From: Cyclospora cayetanensis
Taxonomy: Eukaryota; Apicomplexa; Conoidasida; Eucoccidiorida; Eimeriidae
Length of the DNA: 64,000 nt
Reading direction: 5' to 3'
Assembly: GCF_002999335.1 (NCBI RefSeq)
Contig: NW_020312772.1
Location: forward strand, 62,001 to 126,000
The position numbers and the translations under genes are program-made. Positions within the stretch are counted from its first letter, which is position 1. Every line of letters begins with the position of its first letter. Of the stretch, positions 47,370 through 59,238 are shown piece by piece. The notes beneath the pieces were generated by a model that saw nothing but the letters and a program-made list of their open reading frames with translations, did not search any database and was not told the origin of the DNA.

Positions 47370-49124
47370 TTAAAGATTGAGAATTCGGTCTTTAATGCTC
47401 TTCACCACCGTCAGCTGCTCAGCCTTCACCCTGCTGTTTATCCATTCAGGAACCCCCGCCGTCCTCAAATCCGCCTAAACAGACATGTATTTAGGTACAC
47501 AAACAGAAAAGGTAAACAAAATGAAAATACCACGTAGGACCGGCAACGCACTCTGTCAGAGAAAAGTACACATACGTATTTAAACGTTCTTTTTGTCCAC
47601 CAAACGTTTGGTCTCCGTGTCTTACAAGCAATTTACTAGCTCTCAGCTGCAACTATCTGTTATCGTGGAAATGTGCAGAATGAAGAGCAGCGAACAGTGG
47701 TGTACCACAACATGCCCAGCTAGCACAAACGGACATACGTTATTTGAAACTTAGATTAGTGCTTTATTAGCACGCACCTGTACACAGAATGTAAGCACGA
47801 CGTCATCATTGGACTGTCGCTGTATGTCATATCCGGCGAGGTGCAGATTCGCCCTCACGAGACCCTGTATTTGACCCTCGATGCTCTCTGTCCAATCAAC
47901 GGACTCGCAACTCAAAATCATCCGGTTCTCATCAACCTATACGAATAGACGAGCGCGCATCCATTCAGAAGCTCAAAACAAAAGAAGTGGCAGCCTCTTT
48001 GAACAATCAAACGCTACTAGAAGAGGAGAGGGCCCGCATTTCATGAAACGGACGCCCCACCCCTCGAGTTACGGCTAAATGCACACATGGAGTGTCCTTA
48101 GCAAACGCCGCACATATGATAATACGCGGATGCACCCGCGTTAGTAGAATTATTCAGGTGCGATGTATGAATGTAATCATAGAGGCGTACTATGTCGCTT
48201 CTTGCCACGACACGCAAAGAGCGATGCTAAGAAATGCGTGCCCAGCTTCTCACGCCGATGCATGCGTAGCTATAGCATTCTGAAAAGAATCTCATCTGCC
48301 TCTCATACCTTGGTACTCCAACAAGCAATGACAAATTCTCGGCCTGAAAACCCCCACTGGCCTTTAAAAGCCTGGTACACAAGGGAGAAGTTCCCGTCGG
48401 TGGCAATGGTAACGACTGCACAGACACGAGGAGCACACGGCAACAAGTACACACGCGACTTTCAAGGATACGAGACAGTGCAACCTACTCTCGTTCATAT
48501 CACCACCACGCACGAAGCATATTAGCTGCCACGTAAGAACTGGCCTATGCACAAGGCACTTCTGCGATGTGCACAAAGCTCGGCGTCCGCACCCGGACGC
48601 TCTGCGCTGAGTCATCCGCTAGAAACAATCTTTCGAGCTGCTTCTACGGGGATCCCATGAGTGAACTCTTGAGAACGTCTTCTGCAGACTTTCTCTCTCA
48701 TGAAGTAAGACGTTGAAAGCGGTTGTGTCATGACCTGTTGCTGTCTGCTTTCTAGCTACCCTCTTTGAGGCAAGGTGGTGCGCTTTCACTAGAGTACACC
48801 AATTTGTCACTCCACAGCGGACCTGATGCCAGGTAGAAACGTAGAATTCTTACCTTTGCTGGTTGCGGAATCGAACTCCATTTTGTTTTCAGGTTTCGAA
48901 AGATAATCGATGCATTTTTGAAAGTCCACCTTTCCCAAGTTGATCCGCCCAGCGCCTAGTACCGGCACGGCATCTCCCGAGGTGATGCGCTGTCCAGCAG
49001 CCACGTGGAACTTGTACTGTTCGCACTTAAAGGTCTCATATCCCCGACATCCGATTTTTTTGAAAGCGGATGGATCGTCTAGGTGATCCACAATCCACTG
49101 CAATTCGGAGCTCACAGCTTTCTC
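47370..49124 (-). CDS. START-domain lipid-binding protein
   Basis: Four exons close perfectly in phase: 49124-48854 (phase 0 to 1), 48415-48309 (1 to 0), 47936-47778 (0 to 0), 47474-47370 with stop TAA. Together they give 212 residues, the length of one complete START domain. Landmarks: ELQWIVDHLDDPSAFKKIG at the N-terminal helix; YLSKPENKMEFDSATSK; FSGREFVIACWSTKVDEN, the typical RDFV..R strand; ESVDWTESIEGQIQGLVRAN; and the C-terminal helix GVPEWINSRVKAEQLTVVKS. START domains bind sterols or phospholipids in a closed cavity and move them between membranes; apicomplexan members are known phospholipid transfer proteins. The ligand is unknown here. The start is unresolved: a short upstream exon at 49404-49351 (ATG, phase 0) would fit, but so would splicing from the membrane-protein gene just upstream. 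Confidence 0.8.
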
Positions 49125-49493
49125 CTGGAAGCCGGGCACATACAGCAGACGTGCTTACCGATGAAGGGACGAAAAAGCATTCCTATGCTCATGAGCTCAT
49201 GTACTGCCACACATATAGACTAATCAGTTCTCCGCTGCACTCATCCGTGATGACCGACGTGAGCAGCCCGGCATCCCACTGCACCTGCAACTCTCCAACT
49301 ACGAATGCGATCGCTAAGAGATGATCAAAAAATCATTTAAAATGCCTCACATGCTTCCTTATGCAGCGGGAACCCCAACCGTATCGCCATCTTTCTAGGA
49401 GCATAATGTACTGCGCCTGTCGCGGAGAAGATTCTCCGCCACTGACACTACTGAACCAAAGAAAAAATGTACAAACGGCAAGAGCCCGCCACG

Positions 49494-52400
49494 CTAAGCG
49501 ACGGCAGAGGCTGCCCTCACCCTAGGCTTGAAGGCGTGCCATGCGGGAAGCTGCTGTGGGCCTTCGTCTCCGTCGAGTGCCTTTGCTGGGGAGGAGGCAG
49601 TAGATAAGGATCCTTCTGATGCGGCTGCCGCATGCTCCCCTCCAGCCTCTCCCTGCAGCAGCAAAACAGAGGTTCGTGTCATAATGCACGAGAGAGCAAG
49701 AAGCAGCATCCAGGAGAAGAAGCGGGGAGGGTCATTCGACCCGGCCTAACTGGTAGTAGACGACGACACTCTCACACTGGAAGCGTGAGAAAAGAGGATC
49801 CAGAACTTTTATTCGCAGCCACTTATGCTTTCCAAACGGCGATACACAGGCCTTTCCATACAGTCGAGACGATACACAAAGGCTACCACCACACACCCCT
49901 ACATAGCACAGGCGCAGTGCGCAGTCGCTGGTCGGCTCACATATGGTTCACTGGGGGGCCCCGAGATCCGCTTGAAAACTCGAACTGAAGAAACCTCGTT
50001 TTCGAGGCCTTCTTTTCGCAGTACTACTTTATACCAAAGGGCGTCCGACTGCGTACCCTGAAGTGTGCAACAATACATGCGGCAGAGGCCGACAACGCGG
50101 GATTTTTGAAACAGAATACACGATCTATCACTTTGAAAGCTCCCTCTAGAGGCCCTTTTGTGCGAATGCGCATCTGTCCCAACGGAGAATAAGTATGCAT
50201 GTCTGCATTCGCACGCGATGCTGCTCAGCCCTCGCAGGTTCCCTTGAAAGCGGTCGTGCTCTGTGATGCCTTGTGCGTGGCACCAGTTGCAGCAGCTCAT
50301 GACGAGAATAACTCTCACTTCGCCTTCAGACTTAATTTCTCTTGTCTCATAGAGAGTTGCTTTTTGCTGCTCGTTGCGCTGGGTGGTCTTGAGGACCGCA
50401 CCGTCAATCTGCGTGACGCTCTTCCAGGCCCCCACATCTTCGTCTTCTGCCTCCACATCAACGCCGCTCAGATTTAGACGCACAGTCTGCACGCCACATG
50501 CGATTAAAAAGCAGGGAACCTTCGACCCAGTAGATCTCGAGGACGCAGACGGATACGCCGACGCCTGCGCTAGCAGCTGACACCGTTCCCTTGCGTCGTC
50601 AGAACAAATCATGGCACGGAGACACGAAATCGCCACATAAAAACGAGGCTGGGATATGTGCACAGACGCAAAGGACACCCCGCTTAGCTAAAGAAGCAAA
50701 ACTTAACATCTCGAACACCTGGTCATCTAGCTAAACGCAGCGCTGCTCGAAAAGCGCGGTGTAGATGCGCCTCGTTTCACCTTTGAGATGCCCGCAGTCA
50801 GTGTGGTCGTTATGGCAAACTCCAGCTGCCCGTTCTCCTCAATAAGCGCGTACTGCACAGTCGGGTTCAGCTTTTCTACAGCGTTGCGGATGAACCACGA
50901 GACCCCCAACTGCTCTGACACTGGCGAGAAGCTCGTGCTTCTGCTTCGATCAAACTCCCATTCCCCGATAAATCGGTTGATGATCTACGCACCAAAACAC
51001 AAAGACGCAACTCGCCCTATCTACGAAGCCTGGCCCCTGCGTTCTGCAGCCTACACCCCGCAAATCGCACTGCCCACTCGCGTTTTCGCGCTGCAAAACA
51101 GAAAAACTCTTGCTCCTTTGCTTAGACATGAACAGCGTATTGCGCACCCGTCGATCGAGAGGCTTGGAAGCCTTAGAGAGCGCTCTCGCTGGACGCTCAG
51201 CGCTACGCGTAGACATGAGCCCTCGAGGCCCCTCTCGTTTCAGCACCGCGTCAATGTACTGTTCGGTTGCCAGCTCCTGGAGCACATTTTCGCACCAGAT
51301 GAAAGGAACCCCTCTTTTCCCCCCTAAACCTTTCTTGGCGCGCATCGTCTCAAGTGTGGACGCAGAAAGATTTCTGAGCTCCCTGCGGGAAAGAAACAGA
51401 CGCGAGAAAAATCCGTCCTGCGTTCTTACCAATCGTCTGGGGCTGAACGGCTCTCCAACGGATGGACTTGTATCCTCCGAAGCAGCCTCAGGCAGCTGCA
51501 GCTTGAGGACAGAGGCATCCAGCTGCCTTACACCGCCTTGCAGCAGGGGAATATCGGAGACTCCGCCTTCAAGAGGCAAAAGAGGCGGATACAGCAGCTG
51601 CTTCACAGTTCGCCACAGCGTCCGAACTTGCTGCTGCGGCAGCTGGTGGAGAGGCACCAGATACTTGTAGAGGTAGCGCAGGATCAAAGGCAGCCGATAC
51701 TTCTGAGGAGGCGCGGGCATCAAGCGGGGGAAGAGTGCCTCGTGCGGCTGTACAGACACACGGAACGCCGCGAACAAACATCCAACCCCCCAAGCTGACG
51801 ACAGAAATGTTCGAGAAAGACAAGCACGCAACCAAGCAAACTGGACCCCACAGACAAATAAGGTGCAACAAAACTCATGAGAAGTCGCCGCAACAGCCGC
51901 TCTGCGGCTAGAAGAAGAACGCCCCTGCAAACAGGAGCACCATCAGTCTGCCAGAAAAGCCGGAACCTCTTGATTCGCCACTAGGAGCTCCAGCACATGC
52001 CCACCTGCAAAATATCAAAGTTGAACTCATGAGCGCTGACTTCTCGCTCTGCCATTTCGTGGACGGCCTGGAGCTGCGAAACGCGAACATCACGCAGCGG
52101 CGTTCTGCTGCTACTGCACTCCAGATCTACCTCCTGTTGCTGCAGAAGACTCGAGGCACCACATTTTGCGCAGCAGGGTTCCTTACGCTGTCATCTTCGC
52201 TTCTCTCTCGAATTGCCTGATGCAGCAGCAGCACAAGGCAGAGAGCACCTCCAAACACGTGCTCGAACCCTAGGGAGTTCGCCAAAGGCAGCAATGGCTC
52301 CCTCAGGAGCATCAGACGCTGTCTCTCCAAGTGCATCGTCAGCAGCTGCTGCTGCAGCAGCAACAGCAGACGGCTGAAGCCGACCACTGCTCCTAAGCAG

Positions 52401-55400
52401 CAGCAGATCGCCGTTACCCCCATGCGGGGTAGCCAGCTCTCCAGAGTCTGCGGCAGCTCTCCCAAGCAGCAACTGCTGCTGCGGCGACAGTGGAGCATCT
52501 GGTGACAAGCTTCCCTCAGCCGCAGCGGCAGGATCAGCAGCTGCAGGAGGAGGCACAGCAGCAGCACTCGATGCGCCGCAGCAAGAGGCAGCAAGCACAG
52601 CTCCAGACAGAAAGACGCGTAGAAGTACTCCAGCCGCAAAGGAGGCAAAGCGGCTTCGGCAGCGGCTGCAGCTGCTGATAATTCCGCCTCCTTAAGAACG
52701 TCGCTGCCATTGCAGCTGGCTGGAGGAGAGGGGCCTGGTGACACCAAAGATGCGCGCCTCGTAAACAGCAGTCGCATCAGCTCCGCAGCAAAAAATAATA
52801 ATAGCTGCAACGCGAAGAAAGCCGAAAAAGGACACGGCAGTCCAGTTGCCGCAGCTGCCGATGTTGCTGCTGCCGCCGATATGACAACTACCGCCGACCC
52901 TCCCCACGTGACGAGCAGCAAAAACAGCTGCTGCGCTGAAGAGAAATACGTTTTTTCTGAGCGGAGACAGCGCACGCCCTACGTAGTGGCGTCAAACGCG
53001 CACCTGCCTCAGCCCGCAGCCAGACGACACTTTTTACGCTTTCTAAGCGAAAAAAAAGCCTCAACTCACCTCCTCCCCCCCTTTCCTTGCGTCACCTCCT
53101 TCCCCCCTTTCCTTGCCTCACCTCCTTCCCCCCTTTCCTTGCCTCACCTCCTTCCCCCCTTTCCCTCTCCCCCTCCGCATGCGCATCCCCCCTCAATTGT
53201 GTATGTACCTGAAGGGGACTCTGTGGCAGCGGAGAAAACATCGAGCTCCCAAAGAGAAGCCGCAGCGTCGGCAGCGGCGATGGAAACGGCTCTAAGAGCG
53301 TTCCAAATTCCCAGTGGCTTTGCAGCGAAGCGCAGCACTACGGGCAGCAGCATGGGAAGCAGCAGCAGCAGCAGCTCGAGCACGCTGCTGCTGTGCTGCA
53401 GTCTCCGTACCGCTTGCCTCACAGGACCCCACAAGGGGGCTGCGGCGTCAGACACCGCAGCCTCTGCCACTACTGCCGCTCCTGCACCCTCTCCTGCTCC
53501 TGCTGCTGCTCCTGCTGCTGCTCCTGCTGCAGCAGCAGCGGCATTCCCCGGAGCCGCCATCCAGACACTCCACTCTTCGGGAGCCGCAGCGCGGAGAACG
53601 ACCGCTGCATGCACGGCCAGCAGCAGCACCAGCAGCACCCCCTGTGCTGCACTCGCCAGCGTAAGTCGCCCCTTCCACCAGCTGAAGCCTTGGGCGCGCT
53701 GCACTGCAGCTGCAGAGACTGCACTGTGTTGCTGCTGCTGCGGCGGAAGCACAGCAGACGCGCAGCCGCTTGCTGCCGCCGCTCCAGAGCTTCTAGACGC
53801 TGGAGCTCCCGCAGCGCTGCTCAGAGCCTGCTGCTGCTGCTGCACAGCCAGTGCAGGAGCGCCGCCAGAAAAAAAGGGAAGGAAGAACTCCCTAAATCGG
53901 GGGTGACAGCTGAAGGACAAACTCTCGGTGGGCGCAGCGCCAAACAGAAGCAGCAGCCGCAAGCGCTGCTGCAGCAGGCTGAGAGGGGGAAAAGGCTTTT
54001 CAGTTAGGGCCCCGGGGGCCCCCAGGGGCCCTCGGGGGGCCCCCATGCGCGACAAAGACTCCAAGCCGAGGGCATATCGCCAAGCAGGAAGCTGCAGCAG
54101 CGACCGGCAAGGGAAACGGCAAAAGACACCGGCTGCAACTCCGGCGGAGGGTGCCGGTGCCGCTGCCGCTTGCTGCTGAAAGCTGAACTCTGAATCGTCT
54201 GCCTGTAACTACGGTCCAACTGCACAACAACAACCCCCCTCCCCCGTGACACCCCAAGATATCTGCTCGCACCTTTTTCTGAACAGCGCTCAAAAAGACA
54301 GGCACTGCACATGCAATCAACAGGGCCGCCGTCGCCTTGAAGGTCTTCGACGTTAGCAGCAGCCACACGGGATCTGTAGATACACCCCAAGCCAGCGTGC
54401 CCGCTGCAGCAGCTGCACCCATGGCTTGCGTTGCAGGGAAGGTGGAAGTCGCTGCTGCTGCCGCTGCGGCTGCTGTCGCAGCGGCTACAGAACGAACTCG
54501 AGCCGCCTCTTGTGCTCCCCTGTCTCCCACCAGCTGGAGCATCAAGAGCAGGAGCTCCACCAGCAATAGCGACATGCAACACCGCCAAGCCCCTCTCAGC
54601 AGCAGAATCAATGAGCACATCGGAAAGCCGCAGTACGCAGCCTGAGACACACACACGCAACCCCACCAAATCCGCAACCTTTTAATACCTTGATGCGCGC
54701 AAAGCAACGATCGTACGGTGCAACCCCTCCCCCCTGGCAAGATGCACGACACACACACACACACACAAAATCTAGCCATTTCCGTTGACTTTTCTAGAAT
54801 CACCAGCATTGTTTCAAGGGAAGGCGAAGGATCTTTCAGCCGCAATTGCCGCCGCCGCTGTTTCTTTGCGCCGTCCTGCTGTTGCAGATGCTCCTGCAGT
54901 TTCAGCTGTATGGACAGCTGGGCTTCCCGAAGGTGCAACGGGTAAATGCCTTGCACCACTCCGGTGCCGAGGCAGACGTCTAAAACCCCCAAACCCTGAA
55001 GAAAGCAAACCGCTCAAGCCTCCCGCATACGCCACGGAACAGACAGAGAGAGAAAGAGAGCGCTGAAGACAAGCCGGAGGACTAGGTGTCATGACAGGGG
55101 GCAGAAGAAAGTCTGGAAAACTCAACAGCAAGCCTGCTGGCAACAAGCCCGATGTCAGTGACCCCCCCCCCCCTCACACCCCACCTGGAGAGACTGAAAA
55201 GGTGCATCAACTCCAAAGCGCATGGACAGTAATTCCCCTAGAATAAGATCCGCCTCCTCATGCGGCGTTAAGAAGGTATCCGCATCTCCGCTGCGCAACC
55301 ACCGCACACCCCAAGCGCAAAGCTTCCTCTGCTACGTTCATTTTGTCGAGCAGAAAGCGCAGTCTGTCTGTCAATGGAGACTACTGATAATTTGAGGACC

Positions 55401-57775
55401 TATAGTCTAAGGGAGTGAGAACAACTTTGATTCTTTGGCCGCAAGAAAGTCTTCCCCTCTCCTCTCTCCTCTCCTTCTTCTTCTCCCCACCCCGAGGATC
55501 CCAAAAGCCAAGCTTTCAGCCAGAATCTCACAGCGCACTGACCTGCCCTCGAAGAAGGATCTGCATCTGAATCTGAAGGCGGCGTATTTGTTGGTGAGCG
55601 TTTTCTTCGTCCCACCCGCTTCTTCTAGCAGCAGGAGCAGCCGCTCAGGATCCCCCCAGACAAGCAAGCCAGTACAATTCTGGGAGTTTTCAGCCGCAAG
55701 ACTTCCTCCAATGAGCTCCGCATCCAGCACGGGGTGCCCCTTGAGTTTGCACAGCAAGTATTGCTGCAGAGACTCCTCGACAGCGTCACCGCTTCCACCC
55801 TCTACTGCTGCAGCTGCGGCAGCCGCCAGCCCAACCCTCCACGCACTGCTGCTGCTGCTGTCGCGGAATCTCGAGCTGCCTCCACTGCAGGCAACAGGCT
55901 GCAGCAAAACAACCCACTGCGTGCTGCTACGCCCCTTCGGAGGCACTTGCCCCTCCTCGAAATCGCCTGCTCCCAGCGCAGGTGATGCTACGGCTGCTGC
56001 TGCTCCTGCCGCTGCGGAAGTAAGTGCTGGGGGAGGAGGCGCAGACACAACTGGCGACAGAAGGAAGGATATAGACGATGAGAGACGCGGCAAAAAGGAG
56101 GGCAACAGAGCCGCCAACCCATGCTGCTCCTCGGATACTGCTACTGCTTCTGCTGCTGCTGCTGTTGCTGCTGCAGCTGCGGCTGCTGGAGTCGCCACTG
56201 CAAGTTGCGCAGCGGCGGGAGCAGGAGGAAAGCCTCGTGTCATGGCTGTAGAGCTGCGCAAGTAGGAGACGTTGCAGCTATTCATGCTCTGAGAACGCCA
56301 TCCACAAGCGCTGGCATACGAAAAGGCATATCCATCTATATATATATATATATATATACACTTAGACACCGGCATATCCATACAAACAGGCATATCCATA
56401 CAAACAGGCATATCCATACAAATAGGCATATCCATACAAACAGGCATACCCATACAAACAGGCATATCCATACAAACAGGCTTATCCATATAAACAGGCA
56501 TATCCATATAAACAGGCATATCCATACAAACAGGCATATCCACACAGACAGGCATATCCATACAAACAGGCATATCCACACAAACAGGCATATCCATATA
56601 AACAGGCATATCCATACAAACAGGCATATCTACACAAACAGGCATATCCATACAAACAGGAATATCCATACAAACAGGCATATCCATACAAACAGGAATA
56701 TCCATACAAACAGGCATATCCATATAAACAGGCATATCCATACAAACAGGCATATCCATACAAACAGGCATATCCATACAAACAGGCATATCCATACAAA
56801 AAGACTTATCCACACAAACAGGCATATCCATGTAAACAGGCTTATCCATACAAACAGGCATATCCACACAAACAGGCATATCCACACAAACAGGCATATC
56901 CACACAAACAGGCATATCCATACAAACGGGCATATCCACACAAAAAGGCTTATCCATATAAACAGGCATATCCATACAAAACAGGCATATCCATACAAAA
57001 CAGGCATATCCATACAAACAGGAATATCCATACAAACAGGCATATCCATACAAACAGGCATATCCATACAAACGGGCATATCCACACAAACAGGCATATC
57101 CACACAAACAGGCATATCTACACAAACAGGCATATCCATCTATATATATATATATCCACTTAGACACAGGCATATCCATACAAACAGGCATATCCATACA
57201 AACAGGCATATCCATACAAACAGGCATATCCATACAAAAGGGCTTATCCATATAAACAGGCATATCCATACAAACAGGCATATCCATACAAACAGGCATA
57301 TCCATACAAACAGGCATATCCATACAAAAGGGCTTATCCATATAAACAGGCATATCCATACAAACAGGCATATCCACACAAACAGGCATATCCATACAAA
57401 CAGGCATATCTACACAAACAGGCATATCCATCTATATATATATGTATCCACTTAGACACAGGCATATCCATACAAACAGGCATATCCACACAAACAGGCA
57501 TATCCACACAAACAGGCATATCCACACACACAGGCATATCCATGCAAACAGGCATATCCATACAAACAGGCATATCCATACAAACAGGCATATCCATACA
57601 AACAGCAAGGTAAAAAGACTGAAAGCTTCCTTGCTTTGAGGGGAAGCATGAGGGACGGCAAAGATGCACTGCCAGCGCTAGCAGCCGTTTCCTCGAGCAA
57701 AGCAACAGCAGTGCTGCAACGAGCATGAGCGTAGTGAGATGCAGTAGGGGCAGCAGAAACGACAGCATCCTATCT
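49494..57775 (-). CDS. Large multi-pass membrane protein with FABP-like (calycin) domain
   Basis: Phase-closed exons, 5' to 3': 54995-54804, 54641-54273, 54175-53209, 52935-52187, 52139-52005, 51747-51148, 50984-50781, 50486-50319, 49652-49494 (stop). Upstream blocks at 57775-57604, 56266-55435 and 55330-55187 look coding, but their borders are open. Exons 54641-52187 hold roughly eight to ten hydrophobic segments (for example SLILLLRGAW, KATAALLIACAVPVFLSAV, GVLLVLLLAVHAAVVL, AFFALQLLLFFAAELM), separated by Ala/Gln/Ser low complexity. A soluble region follows (VSAHEFNFDILQ; ALFPRLMPAPPQKYRLPLIL). Exons 50984-50319 encode INRFIGEWEFDRSRS, LGVSWFIRNAVEKLNPT, a VSVTQIDG-like K-S-V-T-Q-I-D-G-A-V-L strand and YETREIKSEGE. 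This is the order of cytosolic fatty-acid-binding proteins, though the last strand is not evident. Function unknown; a membrane-tethered lipid-binding role is inferred. Confidence 0.6.
53077..53165. repeat. Short C/T-rich tandem repeat (CACCTCCTTCCCCCCTTTCCTTGC)
   Basis: Three to four copies of a 23-25-bp unit in the intron 53208-52936 of the membrane-protein gene. Confidence 0.85.
56325..57605. repeat. 18-bp minisatellite (GGCATATCCATACAAACA), about 65-70 copies, with TA-rich spacers
   Basis: The unit has recurring substitutions (CACACA, CATATA, TACACA). Three spacers made of CATCTATATATATATAT then CCACTTAGACAC stand at about 56330-56370, 57137-57172 and 57430-57458, giving a higher-order pattern. 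The unit is a multiple of three, so both strands stay open (minus strand VCMDMP). I place it in an intron between coding blocks at 57604 and 56266. Confidence 0.93.
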
Positions 57776-59016
57776 TACGATGGATCGCGTGACAAAGTTG
57801 CCTTGGCCGTTTTGTTGCACAGAAAAAAGCAGCGCCTCTTGCCGTTGCGCATCTACGGGCTGCAGCAGCTGCTGCTGCTGCAACATCCTCGCTTATCTGT
57901 CTGCTCCTGTCGCACATGCACTGCTGCCCCCGAGTTGTTCTTGGTGCTTCTGCTGACAGACGTGTCTGCTCGTCTGGCGGCTTGCTCCTCTTGCTTGCTG
58001 CTGCCGCGGTTGGTGGAGGTCTAGCCTAGCCGTGGCTCCGCTTCTTCTATTAGGACCGTCTTCACGGCTGCTGCGCGTGCTCATGAAGAGGTGATAACAG
58101 AGCGATCCAGCACACGATGCTTCCTGGAAGACTCGTTGCACTCCCGCGGAGGACTATCTCCTCGAAGCCAGGAACCCCACTCCCTAAGTCCGTTACTGTA
58201 GCTGCAAAATGAGCGACTTTCGATCCAGTTAATTGCTTGTTGTCGCTGGAAAGAAACCCTGCTCAATGGATAGAAGATCAGGAAAGAGAGCTGAGGGGCC
58301 CGTGCTTGCTGCTGCGGCTGCTGTTGCGCATGAAGGGATAGACACAACGGCTACTGTACATACTGTAGGAATCAATAAAGGCATCCCGTAAATTATTCTA
58401 GTCTATCTTTGGGTACTCCCTTAACTGCTGATACGCCTTGGTCGACACGGTTAGCAGCTGCAGCAGCCGACGGCACTGCGTGCGCCGTCGCCCTCCCTCG
58501 TAGAAGGAAAAGTCACTGCCTTCTTCATGAAAATAACTAATGAAACTTGCAGCACAGGCATCTGCTGTCTGAAACTGTACCTCCTTTCAACTCTCTAAGG
58601 CGCAAGCCTAACCTCAAACTGTACCTGAATACGCAGCAATTCAATGCCTCTCCTCCCCCCGCCCCGCATACCAGTAATCATTCATGGCCATCCCCTTCCT
58701 CTCTACTTCTAACCTCGCCACGCTAGACGGATAGAATTCTACCCCCCTAATTCTAACTCCCCCACACGCAGTTCTAACTGGGGGGCCCGCACTGAGCGAA
58801 AGCTCTCCTCTATCGATCAAACCTACGAGCACCACATCAGCGCTTACACGTAACTCGTTGAACTCAAATCCGAAACATCCAGCTGAGCGGGCGTCGCTTA
58901 CCGCCGTAAAATACGCTACTTTGGGGAGAGTTTCCCCCCCCGCCGCCGGCAGTAAAAGCCTGAAGCGGGGCTAACAACCTGTTTAGGAGCTTGCACCTCT
59001 CTGCGGGGTGACGAAC

Positions 59017-59238
59017 CTGCAGACTGAAGAGGCCTCTTGCCTGCGACTTCACTGAGCTGCTGTGACACTGTGACCAGAGGCCCCTAGGAGGGGCCTCATC
59101 TGCGCCGGGGCTTGCGCGTAGCCAGAGAATGGCAGCCACCGAACCGCTCCAAAACACCATGTAGCGGACGGAGGAATGCCCACGAGCTTTACACCCCATT
59201 AGTTGCATTAACAACGAAGTAGTACACAAGCAGCTCAT
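59017..59238 (-). CDS. Candidate first exon with signal/anchor segment
   Basis: From ATG 59238 the frame gives 74 codons to a phase-0 donor (CTGCAG|GTTCGT). It includes a hydrophobic stretch (YMVFWSGSVAAILWLRASPG) that could be a signal peptide or anchor. It lies upstream of the multi-pass membrane-protein gene on the same strand and could be its first exon. No homology was recognised, and the linking intron and exons at 58.0-58.35 kb are not settled. Confidence 0.25.

Noticed and set aside
55407..57431. Single 674-codon minus-strand frame starting with MDMPVC repeats
   Set aside because: The first half is the 18-bp minisatellite in translation. Only the part after about 56266 has coding-like composition, so I split it into an intron and a coding block.
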